From contig NZ_CP019426.1 of the NCBI RefSeq assembly GCF_009834515.1, positions 4,205,501 through 4,269,500 of the forward strand: a DNA stretch of 64,000 nucleotides, given 5' to 3'. Positions within the stretch are counted from its first letter, which is position 1, and each line of letters begins with the position of its first letter. This document shows positions 8,986-18,385 of this stretch, one piece after another. Below the pieces are notes generated by a model. It ran no database searches, was not told where the DNA came from, and worked only from the letters and a program-made list of their open reading frames with translations. Origin of the DNA: Pseudomonas sp. R84 (GTDB lineage: Bacteria > Pseudomonadota > Gammaproteobacteria > Pseudomonadales > Pseudomonadaceae). Position numbers and translations under genes: made by a program.

Positions 8986-9359
8986 CATAACAAGAATAAA
9001 AAGCAGCAAACCAATAAAAATAAGACGTACCGACTCTGACATAACAAAAACAACACGGCAGAGACGCAGCTAACAGATTTTTTTGGAGAAGGTGTGCTTT
9101 TCAGGGTGCTCTCAGGAGTGACCCGCAACCGGGCAGAGAACAATAAAACTACCTTCAGGTAGCTCCCGAATCGGTTGGATCGCTTAGCGAGAAAGCAGAT
9201 CAGCGCTCAAAAAAATACGTTTGCTCTTGACCCCGGATGGGGGTCGCCAAAAACAGCGGTAAAGGGCCACGGTTGCCAAAAACAACAACAGACCGACCCT
9301 CAATAATAAAAAAGAGCACGCGACGACAAAATTAAAGGGGAGCTTCGGCTCCCCTTTGT
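8986..9359 (+). ncRNA. crcY: CrcY, Hfq/Crc-titrating small RNA of catabolite repression
   Basis: About 370 bases with no credible reading frame, starting behind a sigma-54 promoter and ending in a terminator hairpin. It carries at least six A-rich AANAANAA motifs that bind Hfq/Crc: around 8989 (AACAAGAA), 9013 (AATAAAAA), 9043 (AACAAAAA), 9139 (AACAATAA), 9281 (AACAACAA) and 9302 (AATAATAA). CrcZ/CrcY/CrcX RNAs sequester Hfq so that repressed catabolic mRNAs are translated. The location downstream of the HMG-CoA lyase gene matches my recollection of crcY in P. putida, whereas crcZ follows cbrB. A leucine-pathway lyase next door is therefore also its synteny marker. Confidence 0.88.
9334..9357 (+). 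terminator. crcY terminator
   Basis: AAAGGGGAGC-TTCG-GCTCCCCTTT, a ten-pair stem with a UUCG tetraloop at the end of the A-rich RNA. Confidence 0.85.
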
Positions 9360-9396
9360 GCTTTCTGTGATTCCTCTTTCCAACACCGCTAATCCC

Positions 9397-9485
9397 TGTG
9401 GGAGCGAGCCTGCTCGCGAAAGCGGTGTATCAGACACATCTGCGCTGAATGACACACTGCATTCGCGAGCAGGCTCGCTCCCACA
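9397..9485. repeat. REPIN
   Basis: Perfect 24-base arms at 9397-9420 and 9462-9485 between crcY and the convergent acyl-CoA ligase gene. Confidence 0.9.
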
Positions 9486-9513
9486 TTAGATTGTCATCAC
9501 ATTAAGTTTTGTG

Positions 9514-11211
9514 TCAGGCCTGCTTTTCGCGCAGCTCTTCGATACTGATCTCACGCATCCTGAATTTCTGAATCTTGCCCGTGACCGTCATCGGAAACTC
9601 TTCAACGAATTTGAAGTGCCGTGGCGTCTTGAAGTGCGCGATGCGCTCCTTGCACCAGGTTTGCAGCTCCAGTTCGGAAGCGTTGTGACCAGGGTGGAAT
9701 TTGATCCAGGCGACAATCTCCTCGCCGTAACGCGAGCACGGAATGCCAATCACCTGAACGTCCGCCACCGCCGGATGGGTGAAGAAAAACTCTTCCAGCT
9801 CACGCGGATAAATGTTCTCGCCACCACGGATGATCATGTCTTTGTTACGCCCGGCGATGTTGACGTAACCCTCCTCGTTCATGCTCGCCAGGTCTCCGGT
9901 GTGCATCCAGCCCGCCTCATCGATGGCTTCAGCGGTGGCCTGCGGATTGCTCCAGTAGCCGAGCATCACGCTGTAGCCACGGGTGCACAGTTCGCCGATG
10001 GTGCCGCGCAGCACGAGGTTGCCGGCCTCGTCGATGATCTTGCTTTCCAGCTGTGGCTGGGTGCGGCCGACGGTTGTCACGCGTAACTCCAGCTCATCGT
10101 TCGGACCGGTTTGCAGCGACACCGGGCTGGTTTCGGTCATGCCGTAGGCGATCTGCACTTCGCTCATGTGCATCTCGCTGATGACCCGACGCATCACTTC
10201 GATCGGGCACGTCGCACCGGCCATGATGCCGGTGCGCAGGCTCGACAGATCGAATTCGCCGCGTTGCGGCTGGTCGAGCATGGCGATGAACATGGTCGGT
10301 ACGCCATAAAGGCCGGTGGCTTTTTCTTCGGCGACGGTTTGCAGGGTCAGCAATGGATCGAACGCGTCGTTGGGGTAAATCATCGTGCTGCCGTGGGTGA
10401 TGCAGCCGAGGTTGCCCATGACCATGCCGAAGCAGTGGTACAGCGGCACCGGGATCACCAGGCGATCGCTCGGGGTCAGGCCGATGCTTTCACCGACCAT
10501 GTAACCGTTATTGAGGATGTTGTAGTGGCTGAGGGTTGCGCCTTTGGGGAAACCGGTGGTGCCGGAGGTGTACTGGATGTTCACCGGCTGATCGAAGTGC
10601 AGACTGTCGCTGCATTCGTGTAGTTGATCGGGAGAGATTCTGGTGGCCAGATCGGCCAGTTGCGACCACGGCAGAAAACCTGACGGTGGTTGCGCGTCAA
10701 GGCTGATTACCCCACGCAGTTCGGGGAGGCGTTCGCTGCGCAATTGGCCGATGGGTTGCTCGGCCAGTTCCGGCACCAGTCCCTGCAACATGCCGTGGTA
10801 ATTGGAGGACTTGAACGCCCCGGCGCAGACCAGCCATTGGCAGCCGGATTGTTTGAGTACGTATTCGAGTTCAGAGCTGCGATAGGCCGGGTTGACGTTA
10901 ACCAGTATCACGCCGATTTTCGCCGTGGCGAATTGAGTGATGCACCACTGCGCGCAGTTCGGCGCCCAGATACCGAGGCGATCGCCGACCTGCAAACCCA
11001 AAGCCAGCAGCGCTCTGGCGTGCAGATCGACTGCGTCGGCCAGTTGTCGCCAGGAATAGCGCAGCTGCTGATGGCGCACCACCAGCGCTTCACCGTCGGG
11101 GTATTGCGCGGCCGTGTGATCGAACTTCTGCCCGATGGTCATCGCCAGCAAAGCTTTGTCCTGTGAACCACGGGTGTAGCTGCGCTGCGGGTTTGCACTG
11201 GGTTGATCCAT
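9514..11211 (-). CDS. AMP-forming acyl-CoA synthetase (fatty-acyl-CoA ligase family)
   Basis: A 565-residue ANL-superfamily ligase. Motifs in order: the P-loop [16 protein letters not shown] (~residue 210), YGMTETSP (~360), the hinge region [16 protein letters not shown] and [18 protein letters not shown], and the catalytic lysine in [13 protein letters not shown] near the C-terminus. It activates a carboxylic acid as acyl-AMP and transfers it to CoA. It lies within the leucine cluster, opposite to liuABCD, so a branched or short-chain acid is plausible but unproven; it is too short for the classical ~650-residue acetoacetyl-CoA synthetase. Confidence 0.92.
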   Translation of the reverse strand: MDQPSANPQRSYTRGSQDKALLAMTIGQKFDHTAAQYPDGEALVVRHQQLRYSWRQLADAVDLHARALLALGLQVGDRLGIWAPNCAQWCITQFATAKIGVILVNVNPAYRSSELEYVLKQSGCQWLVCAGAFKSSNYHGMLQGLVPELAEQPIGQLRSERLPELRGVISLDAQPPSGFLPWSQLADLATRISPDQLHECSDSLHFDQPVNIQYTSGTTGFPKGATLSHYNILNNGYMVGESIGLTPSDRLVIPVPLYHCFGMVMGNLGCITHGSTMIYPNDAFDPLLTLQTVAEEKATGLYGVPTMFIAMLDQPQRGEFDLSSLRTGIMAGATCPIEVMRRVISEMHMSEVQIAYGMTETSPVSLQTGPNDELELRVTTVGRTQPQLESKIIDEAGNLVLRGTIGELCTRGYSVMLGYWSNPQATAEAIDEAGWMHTGDLASMNEEGYVNIAGRNKDMIIRGGENIYPRELEEFFFTHPAVADVQVIGIPCSRYGEEIVAWIKFHPGHNASELELQTWCKERIAHFKTPRHFKFVEEFPMTVTGKIQKFRMREISIEELREKQA

Positions 11212-11257
11212 GACGACCCCTATTGTCTTTATTAGTGGGTTTTGCCGGATTTAACCC

Positions 11258-11347
11258 TGTGGGAACGAGCCTGCTCGCGAAGAGGCCAGCGGATTCAACA
11301 TCCATGTTGCCTGATCTGACGCTTTCGCGAGCAGGCTCGCTCCCACA
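11258..11347. repeat. REPIN
   Basis: Inverted arms 11258-11281 and 11324-11347 with one mismatch (GGGAACGAG instead of GGGAGCGAG) in the left arm. Confidence 0.88.
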
Positions 11348-11397
11348 AGGCCTGCTCCGTTTCAATCTTGAACGGCCCCTACTCTCGCTCAAGTTGC

Positions 11398-11451
11398 CGT
11401 TAACGTAAAGGGCGATTGACAGCCATCCGTCACAGGCTTACGTTAACGTAA
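11398..11451. promoter_or_regulatory. Tandem LiuR-type operators at the liuABCD promoter
   Basis: TTACGTTAACGTAA (11438-11451) is a perfect 14-base palindrome. A second copy of its core, CGTTAACGTAAAG, lies at 11398-11410, 43 bases upstream. TTGACA at 11416 could serve as -35. The liuA start is at 11508. The same half-site (ACGTAAACG/ACGTCAA) is present at liuR. Confidence 0.65.
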
Positions 11452-11507
11452 AGGTGAGAGCCAAGTGACTGCCCTCCCCACCCTACAAAAAAGCCAAAAG
11501 GTGACCC

Positions 11508-12671
11508 ATGAGCTACCCATCCCTGAACTTCGCCCTCGGTGAAACCATCGACATGCTGCGCGATCAGGTTCAGTCCTTTGTCGCCAAGGAGATCGCTCCG
11601 CGCGCCGCGCAGATCGACAGCGACAACCTGTTCCCTGCCGACATGTGGCGCAAGTTCGGTGACATGGGCCTGCTCGGCATCACCGTGCCGGAAGAGTACG
11701 GCGGCGCGGGCCTGGGTTACCTGGCGCACGTGGTGGCGATGGAAGAAATCAGTCGCGGTTCGGCTTCGGTGGCGCTGTCTTATGGCGCGCATTCCAACCT
11801 CTGCGTCAACCAGATCAACCGCAACGGTAACCACGAACAGAAAAGCAAATACCTGCCGAAGCTGATCAGCGGCGAGCACGTCGGCGCATTGGCGATGAGC
11901 GAACCGAATGCCGGTTCTGACGTGGTCTCGATGAAATTGCGCGCGGACAAACGCGGCGACCGTTACGTCCTTAATGGCAGCAAAACCTGGATCACCAACG
12001 GCCCAGACGCCAACACCTACGTGATCTACGCCAAGACCGAACTGGAAAAAGGCGCGCACGGCATCACCGCCTTCATCGTCGAGCGCGACTGGACAGGCTT
12101 CAGCCGCAGCAACAAGTTCGACAAACTCGGCATGCGCGGCTCCAACACCTGCGAACTGTTTTTCGATGACGTTGAAGTGCCGGAAGAAAACATCCTCGGC
12201 GTGCTCAACGGCGGCGTGAAAGTGCTGATGAGCGGCCTCGATTACGAACGCGTCGTACTGTCCGGCGGCCCGACCGGGATCATGCAGTCGTGCATGGACC
12301 TGATCGTGCCGTACATCCACGACCGCAAACAGTTCGGCCAGAGCATCGGCGAATTCCAGCTGATCCAGGGCAAAGTCGCCGACATGTACACCCAACTCAA
12401 CGCCAGCCGCGCCTACCTCTATGCAGTCGCCCAAGCTTGCGAACGCGGCGAAACCACCCGCAAGGATGCCGCCGGGGTGATCCTCTACACCGCCGAACGC
12501 GCCACACAAATGGCCCTCGACGCGATCCAGATTCTCGGCGGTAACGGTTACATCAATGAATTCCCGGCTGGCCGCTTGCTGCGTGACGCCAAGCTGTACG
12601 AAATCGGCGCCGGCACCAGTGAGATCCGTCGCATGCTGATCGGTCGCGAACTGTTCAACGAAACGAAATGA
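11508..12671 (+). CDS. liuA: Isovaleryl-CoA dehydrogenase
   Basis: A 387-residue acyl-CoA dehydrogenase, normal length. It shows [19 protein letters not shown] (flavin/substrate loop, ~residue 130), [17 protein letters not shown] and the C-terminal [33 protein letters not shown] split over residues ~340-375. The Gly-Leu-Asp-Tyr-Glu segment ([14 protein letters not shown]) around residue 245 carries the Glu position expected in isovaleryl-CoA dehydrogenases. It oxidises isovaleryl-CoA to 3-methylcrotonyl-CoA. First gene of liuABCD, behind two LiuR-type operators. Confidence 0.95.
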   Translation: MSYPSLNFALGETIDMLRDQVQSFVAKEIAPRAAQIDSDNLFPADMWRKFGDMGLLGITVPEEYGGAGLGYLAHVVAMEEISRGSASVALSYGAHSNLCVNQINRNGNHEQKSKYLPKLISGEHVGALAMSEPNAGSDVVSMKLRADKRGDRYVLNGSKTWITNGPDANTYVIYAKTELEKGAHGITAFIVERDWTGFSRSNKFDKLGMRGSNTCELFFDDVEVPEENILGVLNGGVKVLMSGLDYERVVLSGGPTGIMQSCMDLIVPYIHDRKQFGQSIGEFQLIQGKVADMYTQLNASRAYLYAVAQACERGETTRKDAAGVILYTAERATQMALDAIQILGGNGYINEFPAGRLLRDAKLYEIGAGTSEIRRMLIGRELFNETK

Positions 12672-12682
12672 ATTTCGTCAGC

Positions 12683-12752
12683 GGCGAGCTGCAAGTTTCA
12701 AGCTGCAAGAGAACAGCTTTAACTTGCCGCTCCAAGCTTGCAACTCGTAGCT
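12683..12752. repeat. Palindromic intergenic repeat between liuA and liuB
   Basis: GCGAGCTGCAAGTTTCAAGC and an approximate complement (GCTTGCAACTCGTAGCTGC) face each other in the 97-base liuA-liuB gap. It resembles another short Pseudomonas palindromic repeat family and could form an mRNA hairpin between the two cistrons. Confidence 0.55.
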
Positions 12753-12768
12753 GCTTACGGAGTAAGCC

Positions 12769-14373
12769 ATGATTCTGCACACTCAGCTCAATCCCCGTTC
12801 AGCGGAGTTCGCTGCCAACAGCGCGGCGATGCTCAAACAGGTCGACGCCCTGCACACGCTGCTCGCCCAAGTGGCGCAGGGTGGCGGCGCGAAAGCTCAG
12901 GAACGTCACACCTCGCGCGGCAAATTGCTGCCGCGTGAGCGCATCAATCGCTTGCTCGATCCGGGCTCGCCGTTTCTCGAAATCAGCCAACTTGCCGCCC
13001 ACGCCGTATATGGCGAAGACGTGCCGGCTGCCGGTGTGATTGCCGGGATCGGTCGGGTAGAAGGCGTCGAATGCATGATCGTCGCCAACGATGCGACGGT
13101 TAAGGGTGGTTCGTATTATCCGCTGACCGTGAAGAAACACCTGCGCGCACAAACCATCGCTCAGCAGAATCGTCTGCCATGTATTTATCTGGTGGACTCC
13201 GGCGGCGCCAACCTGCCGCGTCAGGACGAAGTGTTTCCGGATCGCGAGCATTTCGGGCGGATCTTCTTCAACCAGGCCAACATGAGCGCAATGGGCATTC
13301 CGCAGATTGCCGTGGTCATGGGCTCTTGCACTGCGGGTGGTGCTTATGTGCCGGCGATGGCCGACGAAGCAATCATGGTGCGCAATCAGGCGACGATTTT
13401 CCTCGCCGGCCCGCCGCTGGTGAAAGCTGCGACCGGCGAAGTGGTCAGCGCCGAAGATCTGGGCGGCGCCGATGTGCACTGCAAGATTTCCGGGGTCGCC
13501 GACCATTACGCCGAGAGCGACGAACATGCCCTCGCCCTCGCCCGCCGCAGCGTCGCCAACCTCAACTGGCGCAAGCTCGGTGAAGTGCAGCAACGTACGC
13601 CGATTGCGCCGCTGTACGCCGCTGACGAGTTATATGGCGTGGTTTCCGCCGATGCCAAGCAGCCGTTCGATGTGCGCGAAGTGATTGCGCGACTGGTCGA
13701 CGGTTCGGTGTTCGATGAATTCAAGGCTTTGTTCGGCACCACGCTGGTGTGTGGCTTTGCGCATCTGCACGGTTACCCGATCGCGATTCTGGCGAACAAC
13801 GGCATTCTCTTCGCCGAAGCCGCACAGAAAGGTGCGCACTTTATCGAACTGGCCTGCCAGCGCGGTATTCCGCTGCTGTTTTTGCAGAACATCACCGGTT
13901 TCATGGTCGGCCAGAAATACGAGGCCGGCGGTATCGCAAAACATGGCGCCAAACTGGTAACCGCCGTGGCTTGCGCGAAAGTGCCGAAATTCACCGTGAT
14001 CATCGGCGGCAGCTTTGGTGCCGGGAACTACGGCATGTGCGGGCGCGCATACGATCCGCGTTTCCTGTGGATGTGGCCAAACGCGCGAATCGGCGTGATG
14101 GGTGCCGAACAGGCGGCGGGCGTGTTGGTGCAGGTCAAGCGTGAACAGGCTGAACGCAGTGGCCAAAACTTCAGTGCCGAGCAAGAAACAGAGATCAAAC
14201 AACCGATCCTCGACCAGTACGAAGAGCAGGGTCACCCCTACTATTCCAGCGCTCGGCTGTGGGACGACGGCGTCATCGACCCGGCGCAGACCCGCGATGT
14301 GCTGGCCCTGGCCTTGTCCGCGTCGCTGAACGCGCCAATCGAACCGAGCCGCTTCGGCGTGTTCCGGATGTGA
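12769..14373 (+). CDS. liuB: 3-Methylcrotonyl-CoA carboxylase, carboxyltransferase (beta) subunit
   Basis: A 534-residue carboxyltransferase of the biotin-dependent acyl-CoA carboxylase family, standard length. Typical pieces are the N-terminal [22 protein letters not shown] region, [19 protein letters not shown], the oxyanion-hole stretch [15 protein letters not shown], and [19 protein letters not shown] with [20 protein letters not shown] near the C-terminus. With LiuD it carboxylates 3-methylcrotonyl-CoA to 3-methylglutaconyl-CoA. Start chosen at ATG after CGGAG. liuC follows after 13 bases. Confidence 0.96.
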   Translation: MILHTQLNPRSAEFAANSAAMLKQVDALHTLLAQVAQGGGAKAQERHTSRGKLLPRERINRLLDPGSPFLEISQLAAHAVYGEDVPAAGVIAGIGRVEGVECMIVANDATVKGGSYYPLTVKKHLRAQTIAQQNRLPCIYLVDSGGANLPRQDEVFPDREHFGRIFFNQANMSAMGIPQIAVVMGSCTAGGAYVPAMADEAIMVRNQATIFLAGPPLVKAATGEVVSAEDLGGADVHCKISGVADHYAESDEHALALARRSVANLNWRKLGEVQQRTPIAPLYAADELYGVVSADAKQPFDVREVIARLVDGSVFDEFKALFGTTLVCGFAHLHGYPIAILANNGILFAEAAQKGAHFIELACQRGIPLLFLQNITGFMVGQKYEAGGIAKHGAKLVTAVACAKVPKFTVIIGGSFGAGNYGMCGRAYDPRFLWMWPNARIGVMGAEQAAGVLVQVKREQAERSGQNFSAEQETEIKQPILDQYEEQGHPYYSSARLWDDGVIDPAQTRDVLALALSASLNAPIEPSRFGVFRM

Positions 14374-14386
14374 TCGGGAGAATCTC

Positions 14387-15202
14387 ATGAGTGATTTCAA
14401 CACCCTCGAACTGCAAAACGACCCACGGGGTTTCGCGACGCTGTGGCTCAACCGCGCGGAAAAGAACAACGCGTTCAACGCCGAGATGATCCGCGAGCTG
14501 ATCCTCGCACTCGACAAGGTCGCCAGTGATGCCAGCCTGCGTTTCCTGCTGGTGCGTGGCCGTGGCAAGCACTTCAGTGCCGGCGCCGATCTGGCGTGGA
14601 TGCAGCAATCGGCCGAACTCGATTACCACACCAACCTCGACGACGCCCGCGAACTCGCGGAGCTGATGTACAACCTCGCCAAACTGAAAATCCCGACCGT
14701 GGCCGTCGTTCAAGGCGCAGCATTCGGTGGCGCGCTGGGGTTGATCAGTTGCTGCGACATGGCGATTGGCGCCGATGATGCGCAATTCTGCCTGTCGGAA
14801 GTGCGAATTGGTCTGGCGCCGGCAGTCATCAGTCCGTTTGTGGTGCAAGCGATTGGCGAGCGCGCTGCGCGGCGTTATGCGCTGACCGCCGAACGTTTTG
14901 GCGGTCAGCGTGCGCGGGAAATCGGTTTGTTGTCCGACAGCTATCCGGCCGCTGAACTGGATCAGCAAGTCGAACAGTGGACCAACAACCTGCTGCTCAA
15001 CAGCCCCGCCGCGATGCGCGCCAGCAAGGATTTGCTGCGTGAAGTCGGCAACGGCGCGCTGACCCCGGCGCTGCGCCGCTACACCGAGAACGCCATCGCC
15101 CGCATCCGCGTCAGCCCGGAAGGCCAGGAAGGTCTGCGCGCTTTTCTGCAAAAACGTCCGCCGAGCTGGCAAGCCGCAACCACCACCAAGGAGCCGCGTT
15201 GA
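14387..15202 (+). CDS. liuC: Methylglutaconyl-CoA hydratase (enoyl-CoA hydratase family)
   Basis: A 271-residue crotonase-fold protein that hydrates 3-methylglutaconyl-CoA to HMG-CoA. The oxyanion-hole segments GRGKHFSAGADLAWM (~residue 60-75) and AVVQGAAFGGALGLISCCD (~105-123) are intact, followed by FCLSEVRIGLAPAVISPFV with the catalytic Glu position. It sits between liuB and liuD, and its TGA overlaps the liuD ATG (ATGA), indicating translational coupling. Position in the operon makes the specific substrate assignment secure. Confidence 0.94.
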   Translation: MSDFNTLELQNDPRGFATLWLNRAEKNNAFNAEMIRELILALDKVASDASLRFLLVRGRGKHFSAGADLAWMQQSAELDYHTNLDDARELAELMYNLAKLKIPTVAVVQGAAFGGALGLISCCDMAIGADDAQFCLSEVRIGLAPAVISPFVVQAIGERAARRYALTAERFGGQRAREIGLLSDSYPAAELDQQVEQWTNNLLLNSPAAMRASKDLLREVGNGALTPALRRYTENAIARIRVSPEGQEGLRAFLQKRPPSWQAATTTKEPR

Positions 15203-17151
15203 TGAGCGCACCTGTTATCACCACTCTGCTGGTGGCCAACCGTGGCGAAATTGCTTGCCGCGTAATGCGCACCGCCAAAGCGCTGGGCCTGACCACGGTC
15301 GCCGTGCACAGCGCCACCGACCGTGAAGCGCGGCACAGCCGTGAAGCGGACGTTCGCGTCGATCTCGGTGGTAGCAAAGCGGCCGACAGTTATCTGCAAA
15401 TCGACAAACTGATCGCGGCGGCCAAGGCCAGTGGCGCGCAGGCGATTCATCCGGGTTACGGGTTTCTCTCGGAAAATGCCGGATTCGCTCGCGCCATTGA
15501 AGCGGCCGGTTTGATTTTCCTCGGCCCGCCGGCCTCGGCCATTGATGCGATGGGCAGCAAGTCCGCCGCCAAAGCGCTGATGGAAACTGCCGGCGTGCCA
15601 CTGGTGCCGGGTTATCACGGCGAAGCCCAGGATCTCGAGACCTTCCGCGATGCCTGCGAACGCATCGGTTATCCGGTGCTGCTCAAAGCCACGGCCGGCG
15701 GTGGCGGCAAGGGCATGAAAGTCGTCGAGGACGTCAGCCAATTGGCCGAAGCCCTCGCCTCGGCCCAGCGTGAAGCGCAGTCGTCGTTTGGCGATTCGCG
15801 GATGCTGGTGGAAAAATATCTGCTGAAACCGCGTCATGTGGAAATTCAGGTGTTCGCCGATCAGCATGGCAACTGCTTGTATCTGAATGAGCGTGACTGC
15901 TCGATTCAGCGCCGTCACCAGAAAGTCGTCGAAGAAGCGCCGGCACCGGGCCTGTCCCCGGAACTGCGTCGGGCGATGGGCGAAGCGGCGGTGCGTTCGG
16001 CGCAGGCAATCGGTTATGTCGGCGCCGGTACGGTGGAGTTTTTGCTGGATGCGCGGGGCGAATTCTTCTTTATGGAGATGAACACGCGCCTGCAGGTGGA
16101 GCACCCGGTGACCGAGGCCATCACCGGCCTGGATCTGGTTGCTTGGCAAATCCGCGTTGCCCGCGGTGAAGCGTTGCCGATCACTCAGGAACAGGTGCCG
16201 CTTAACGGCCATGCAATTGAAGTGCGCTTGTATGCCGAAGATCCTTCAAATGACTTTCTGCCGGCAACCGGACGTTTGGATTTGTATCGCGAGTCCGATG
16301 AAGGGCCCGGGCGTCGAGTCGATAGCGGGGTTGAGGAAGGCGATGAGATTTCGCCGTTCTACGACCCGATGCTCGGCAAGCTGATTGCCTGGGGCGAGGA
16401 TCGCGAACAGGCCCGGTTGCGCTTGTTGAGCATGCTCGACGAGTTTGCGATTGGCGGATTGAAAACCAACATCAACTTCTTGCGGCGGATCATCGCGCAC
16501 CCGGCGTTTGCGGCAGCGGAACTGGATACCGGGTTTATTCCGCGTTATCAGGAGCAATTGCTGCCTGCTCCGGGCACGTTGAGCGATGCGTTCTGGAACG
16601 CGGCGGCGCAGGCCGTGGCGCAGAGTCTGGCGCAATTGGCGCGTCAGGATGATCCTGCTTCACCATGGTCTGTCAACACCGGACTGCGTGCGGGTCTGCC
16701 ACGAGAAATCACCCTGCATTTGAGCTGCGAGGGGCAGGATCGAGCGCTGACGCTGAGTACCGATGATCAGACCAGACTGTCCGGCGAAGCACTCATCGTC
16801 GAACACGACGGCGTTCGTCGTACGTTACGTGCCATCCGCCAGGGCGATTCTCTGTACCTGCAATGGGAAGGCGAGTTGCGGCGCATCGAAACGTACGACC
16901 CGATCAGCGCCGTCGAAGCCAGTCACAGCCATGAGGGCGGACTGACCGCGCCAATGAACGGCAGCATTGTCCGTGTGCTGGTCGAGGCTGGGCAATCGGT
17001 CGAGGCCGGTGCACAACTGGTGGTGCTGGAAGCAATGAAGATGGAACACAGCATCCGTGCGCCGCATGCCGGGGTGATCAAAGCGCTGTATTGCCAGGAA
17101 GGCGAAATGGTCGGCGAAGGCAGCGCTTTGGTTGAACTGGAAGCAGTGTGA
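15202..17151 (+). CDS. liuD: 3-Methylcrotonyl-CoA carboxylase, biotin carboxylase/biotin carrier (alpha) subunit
   Basis: A 649-residue protein with all expected parts: biotin carboxylase N-domain (LVANRGEIACRVMRTAKALG), ATP-grasp glycine loop GGGGKGMKVV near residue 165, MNTRLQVEHPVTE (~290), a BC C-domain, a linker, and a C-terminal biotinyl domain whose EAMKMEHS places the biotinylated lysine at about residue 612. The ATG at 15202 overlaps the liuC stop. It carboxylates biotin for LiuB. Last gene of liuABCD; an 11-pair hairpin follows. Confidence 0.96.
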   Translation: MSAPVITTLLVANRGEIACRVMRTAKALGLTTVAVHSATDREARHSREADVRVDLGGSKAADSYLQIDKLIAAAKASGAQAIHPGYGFLSENAGFARAIEAAGLIFLGPPASAIDAMGSKSAAKALMETAGVPLVPGYHGEAQDLETFRDACERIGYPVLLKATAGGGGKGMKVVEDVSQLAEALASAQREAQSSFGDSRMLVEKYLLKPRHVEIQVFADQHGNCLYLNERDCSIQRRHQKVVEEAPAPGLSPELRRAMGEAAVRSAQAIGYVGAGTVEFLLDARGEFFFMEMNTRLQVEHPVTEAITGLDLVAWQIRVARGEALPITQEQVPLNGHAIEVRLYAEDPSNDFLPATGRLDLYRESDEGPGRRVDSGVEEGDEISPFYDPMLGKLIAWGEDREQARLRLLSMLDEFAIGGLKTNINFLRRIIAHPAFAAAELDTGFIPRYQEQLLPAPGTLSDAFWNAAAQAVAQSLAQLARQDDPASPWSVNTGLRAGLPREITLHLSCEGQDRALTLSTDDQTRLSGEALIVEHDGVRRTLRAIRQGDSLYLQWEGELRRIETYDPISAVEASHSHEGGLTAPMNGSIVRVLVEAGQSVEAGAQLVVLEAMKMEHSIRAPHAGVIKALYCQEGEMVGEGSALVELEAV

Positions 17152-17156
17152 ACGGG

Positions 17157-17188
17157 AGATCGATCCTACGCCAGGCGAGGATCGATCT
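17157..17188. terminator. Hairpin between convergent liuD and repressor gene
   Basis: AGATCGATCCT ... AGGATCGATCT, perfect 11-base arms with a 10-base loop, filling the 39-base gap between the two convergent stop codons. There is no T run, so termination is likely but not certain. Confidence 0.55.
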
Positions 17189-17190
17189 GA

Positions 17191-17850
17191 CTAGTAACGC
17201 GCCGTTGCCTGAACCACAACACCGATGATTCGACACTCATCGGTCAGTAGGGCTTTCGGCCAGGTCGGATTGAGCGGCACCAGGTAACGCTGGCCGCCCT
17301 CTTCGTCGAGTTTGCGAAAAATCGCCTCAGCGCTGTCGGGCCACTGGGCGATCACCAGTTTGCCGGGCACCGCTTCGGCCGCCGGGTCGACCAGAATCAG
17401 CATGCCTTCGGCGATGCTCTGGCCACTGGGAGCGGTCATCGAATCGCCCGTCACCGTCAGCCAGAACGCCGGGCCTCGCGCGTGGTAATCCGTCAGTTCG
17501 AAACGCTGCTTGCCTGATGCCTTCGTGTAGGACGCCGGATCGCTTTCGCGAACCTCGCAGGTCGTTTGCCAATCGCTGACCGGGTAACGGAAGTACGGGT
17601 TGTACTTCTGCGCCAGCGGCATGTCGTCGTCAGGTGTTATTTGCGGTTCCCGGATCACCAACACCACTTCAAGGAAATCCATGCCCAGCGCCTGCAGCAC
17701 GCGGTTCATTTCAGTGATGCCGGGTTCGCGACGCTTGTTCAGCCAATGGCCGATCCCGCCCTGGGACATGCCGACGCGCTCTCCGAGCTCTGTTTGAGTG
17801 ATTTTGAGCTCACTCATCTTGGCCTTGACCAACTCAATCCATTTATCCAT
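17191..17850 (-). CDS. XRE-type repressor with S24 (LexA-like) peptidase domain, PrtR-like
   Basis: A 219-residue protein: N-terminal helix-turn-helix (ITQTELGERVGMSQGGIGHW, residues ~16-36), linker, and a C-terminal S24 domain with the catalytic serine in TVTGDSMTAPSG (~residue 134) and a lysine in AVPGKLVIAQWPDS. It resembles PrtR/CI-type repressors of pyocin or prophage genes. Start at ATG 17850 after AAGGTG. No bacteriocin or phage genes are adjacent, so the target is unknown; an inverted repeat 45 bases upstream may be its own operator. I see no Ala-Gly or Cys-Gly pair in the expected cleavage zone. Confidence 0.85.
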   Translation of the reverse strand: MDKWIELVKAKMSELKITQTELGERVGMSQGGIGHWLNKRREPGITEMNRVLQALGMDFLEVVLVIREPQITPDDDMPLAQKYNPYFRYPVSDWQTTCEVRESDPASYTKASGKQRFELTDYHARGPAFWLTVTGDSMTAPSGQSIAEGMLILVDPAAEAVPGKLVIAQWPDSAEAIFRKLDEEGGQRYLVPLNPTWPKALLTDECRIIGVVVQATARY

Positions 17851-17894
17851 GTGCAGCACCTTACGTCGACGCCTTCGGCCAGCAAAACACATAT

Positions 17895-17924
17895 TGTAGT
17901 ATTTAAATTCTGGTCACAACTACA
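17895..17924. promoter_or_regulatory. Candidate operator of the S24 repressor
   Basis: TGTAGT-N18-ACTACA inverted repeat in the 130-base region shared by the repressor and the divergent DUF6124-like gene. A related half-site (AGTACTA) follows at 17928. The position fits autorepression. Confidence 0.4.
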
Positions 17925-17980
17925 CAGAGTACTATTCTGAAAGCACGGATTTTCAATCGCCCAAGGAGTGCTTCTTCATC

Positions 17981-18319
17981 ATGAATATCAGCAGCAAAGA
18001 CTTGCCCGACCTGCAAATGGACACCAACTTCACCTCTCCCCAGGGCAATGCGGCAGCGCAGCGAGCTCTGGACTATTACTTGAAACCAGCTGTGTCAGAA
18101 CCGGAGGTCGACGAGCGTTTTTTCGATGTCAGGCGCCATCTCAGTGGCGAAGAAGCTCTGGTGCACGCCTCGGACCTGCTGCGCTGTGCGGCAGCCACTG
18201 CGTTCAAGGCAGCCGAAAACCTGCAAGGCGCGAGTCGCGATCTGGCATTTTCAGTGGTGCACATGGTGGATATGGCGCGGGCGATGGTTGACCATTCGCT
18301 CGATGGCAATGAAGCCTGA
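17981..18319 (+). CDS. DUF6124-like conserved Pseudomonas protein
   Basis: A 112-residue, mostly helical protein with no signal peptide or transmembrane segment. The layout, an unstructured N-terminus (NFTSPQGNAAAQRALDYYLKP), then EEALVHASDLLRCAAATAF and a C-terminal helix ending MARAMVDHSLDGNEA, matches the small DUF6124 (formerly DUF3077) family that is abundant in pseudomonads. No function is known for it. It is divergent from the S24 repressor and followed by a G-rich simple repeat and prrF. Confidence 0.75.
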   Translation: MNISSKDLPDLQMDTNFTSPQGNAAAQRALDYYLKPAVSEPEVDERFFDVRRHLSGEEALVHASDLLRCAAATAFKAAENLQGASRDLAFSVVHMVDMARAMVDHSLDGNEA

Positions 18320-18334
18320 GAGGAACGCGAGCGC

Positions 18335-18353
18335 GGGCGGGCGGGCGGGCGGG
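18335..18353 (+). repeat. (GGGC)n repeat, potential G-quadruplex
   Basis: Five GGG runs separated by single C bases, starting 16 bases after the DUF6124-like stop codon and about 33 bases upstream of the prrF -35. Both a slippage-prone tetranucleotide repeat and an ideal G-quadruplex motif. Confidence 0.8.
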
Positions 18354-18385
18354 AAAGAATTTCCCCATCGCGCAGATAAAAACAT

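Noticed and set aside
8952..9143. A 63-codon reverse frame inside crcY
   Set aside because: Phe/Leu/Ser-rich translation of the A-rich sRNA; no ribosome site.
9514..11211. Acetoacetyl-CoA synthetase completing leucine breakdown
   Set aside because: Too short and its motifs fit general fatty-acyl-CoA ligases; kept as an acyl-CoA synthetase of unknown acid.
17191..18319. Prophage or pyocin island around the S24 repressor
   Set aside because: No structural, lysis, integrase or prtN-like gene and no att-type repeat nearby.
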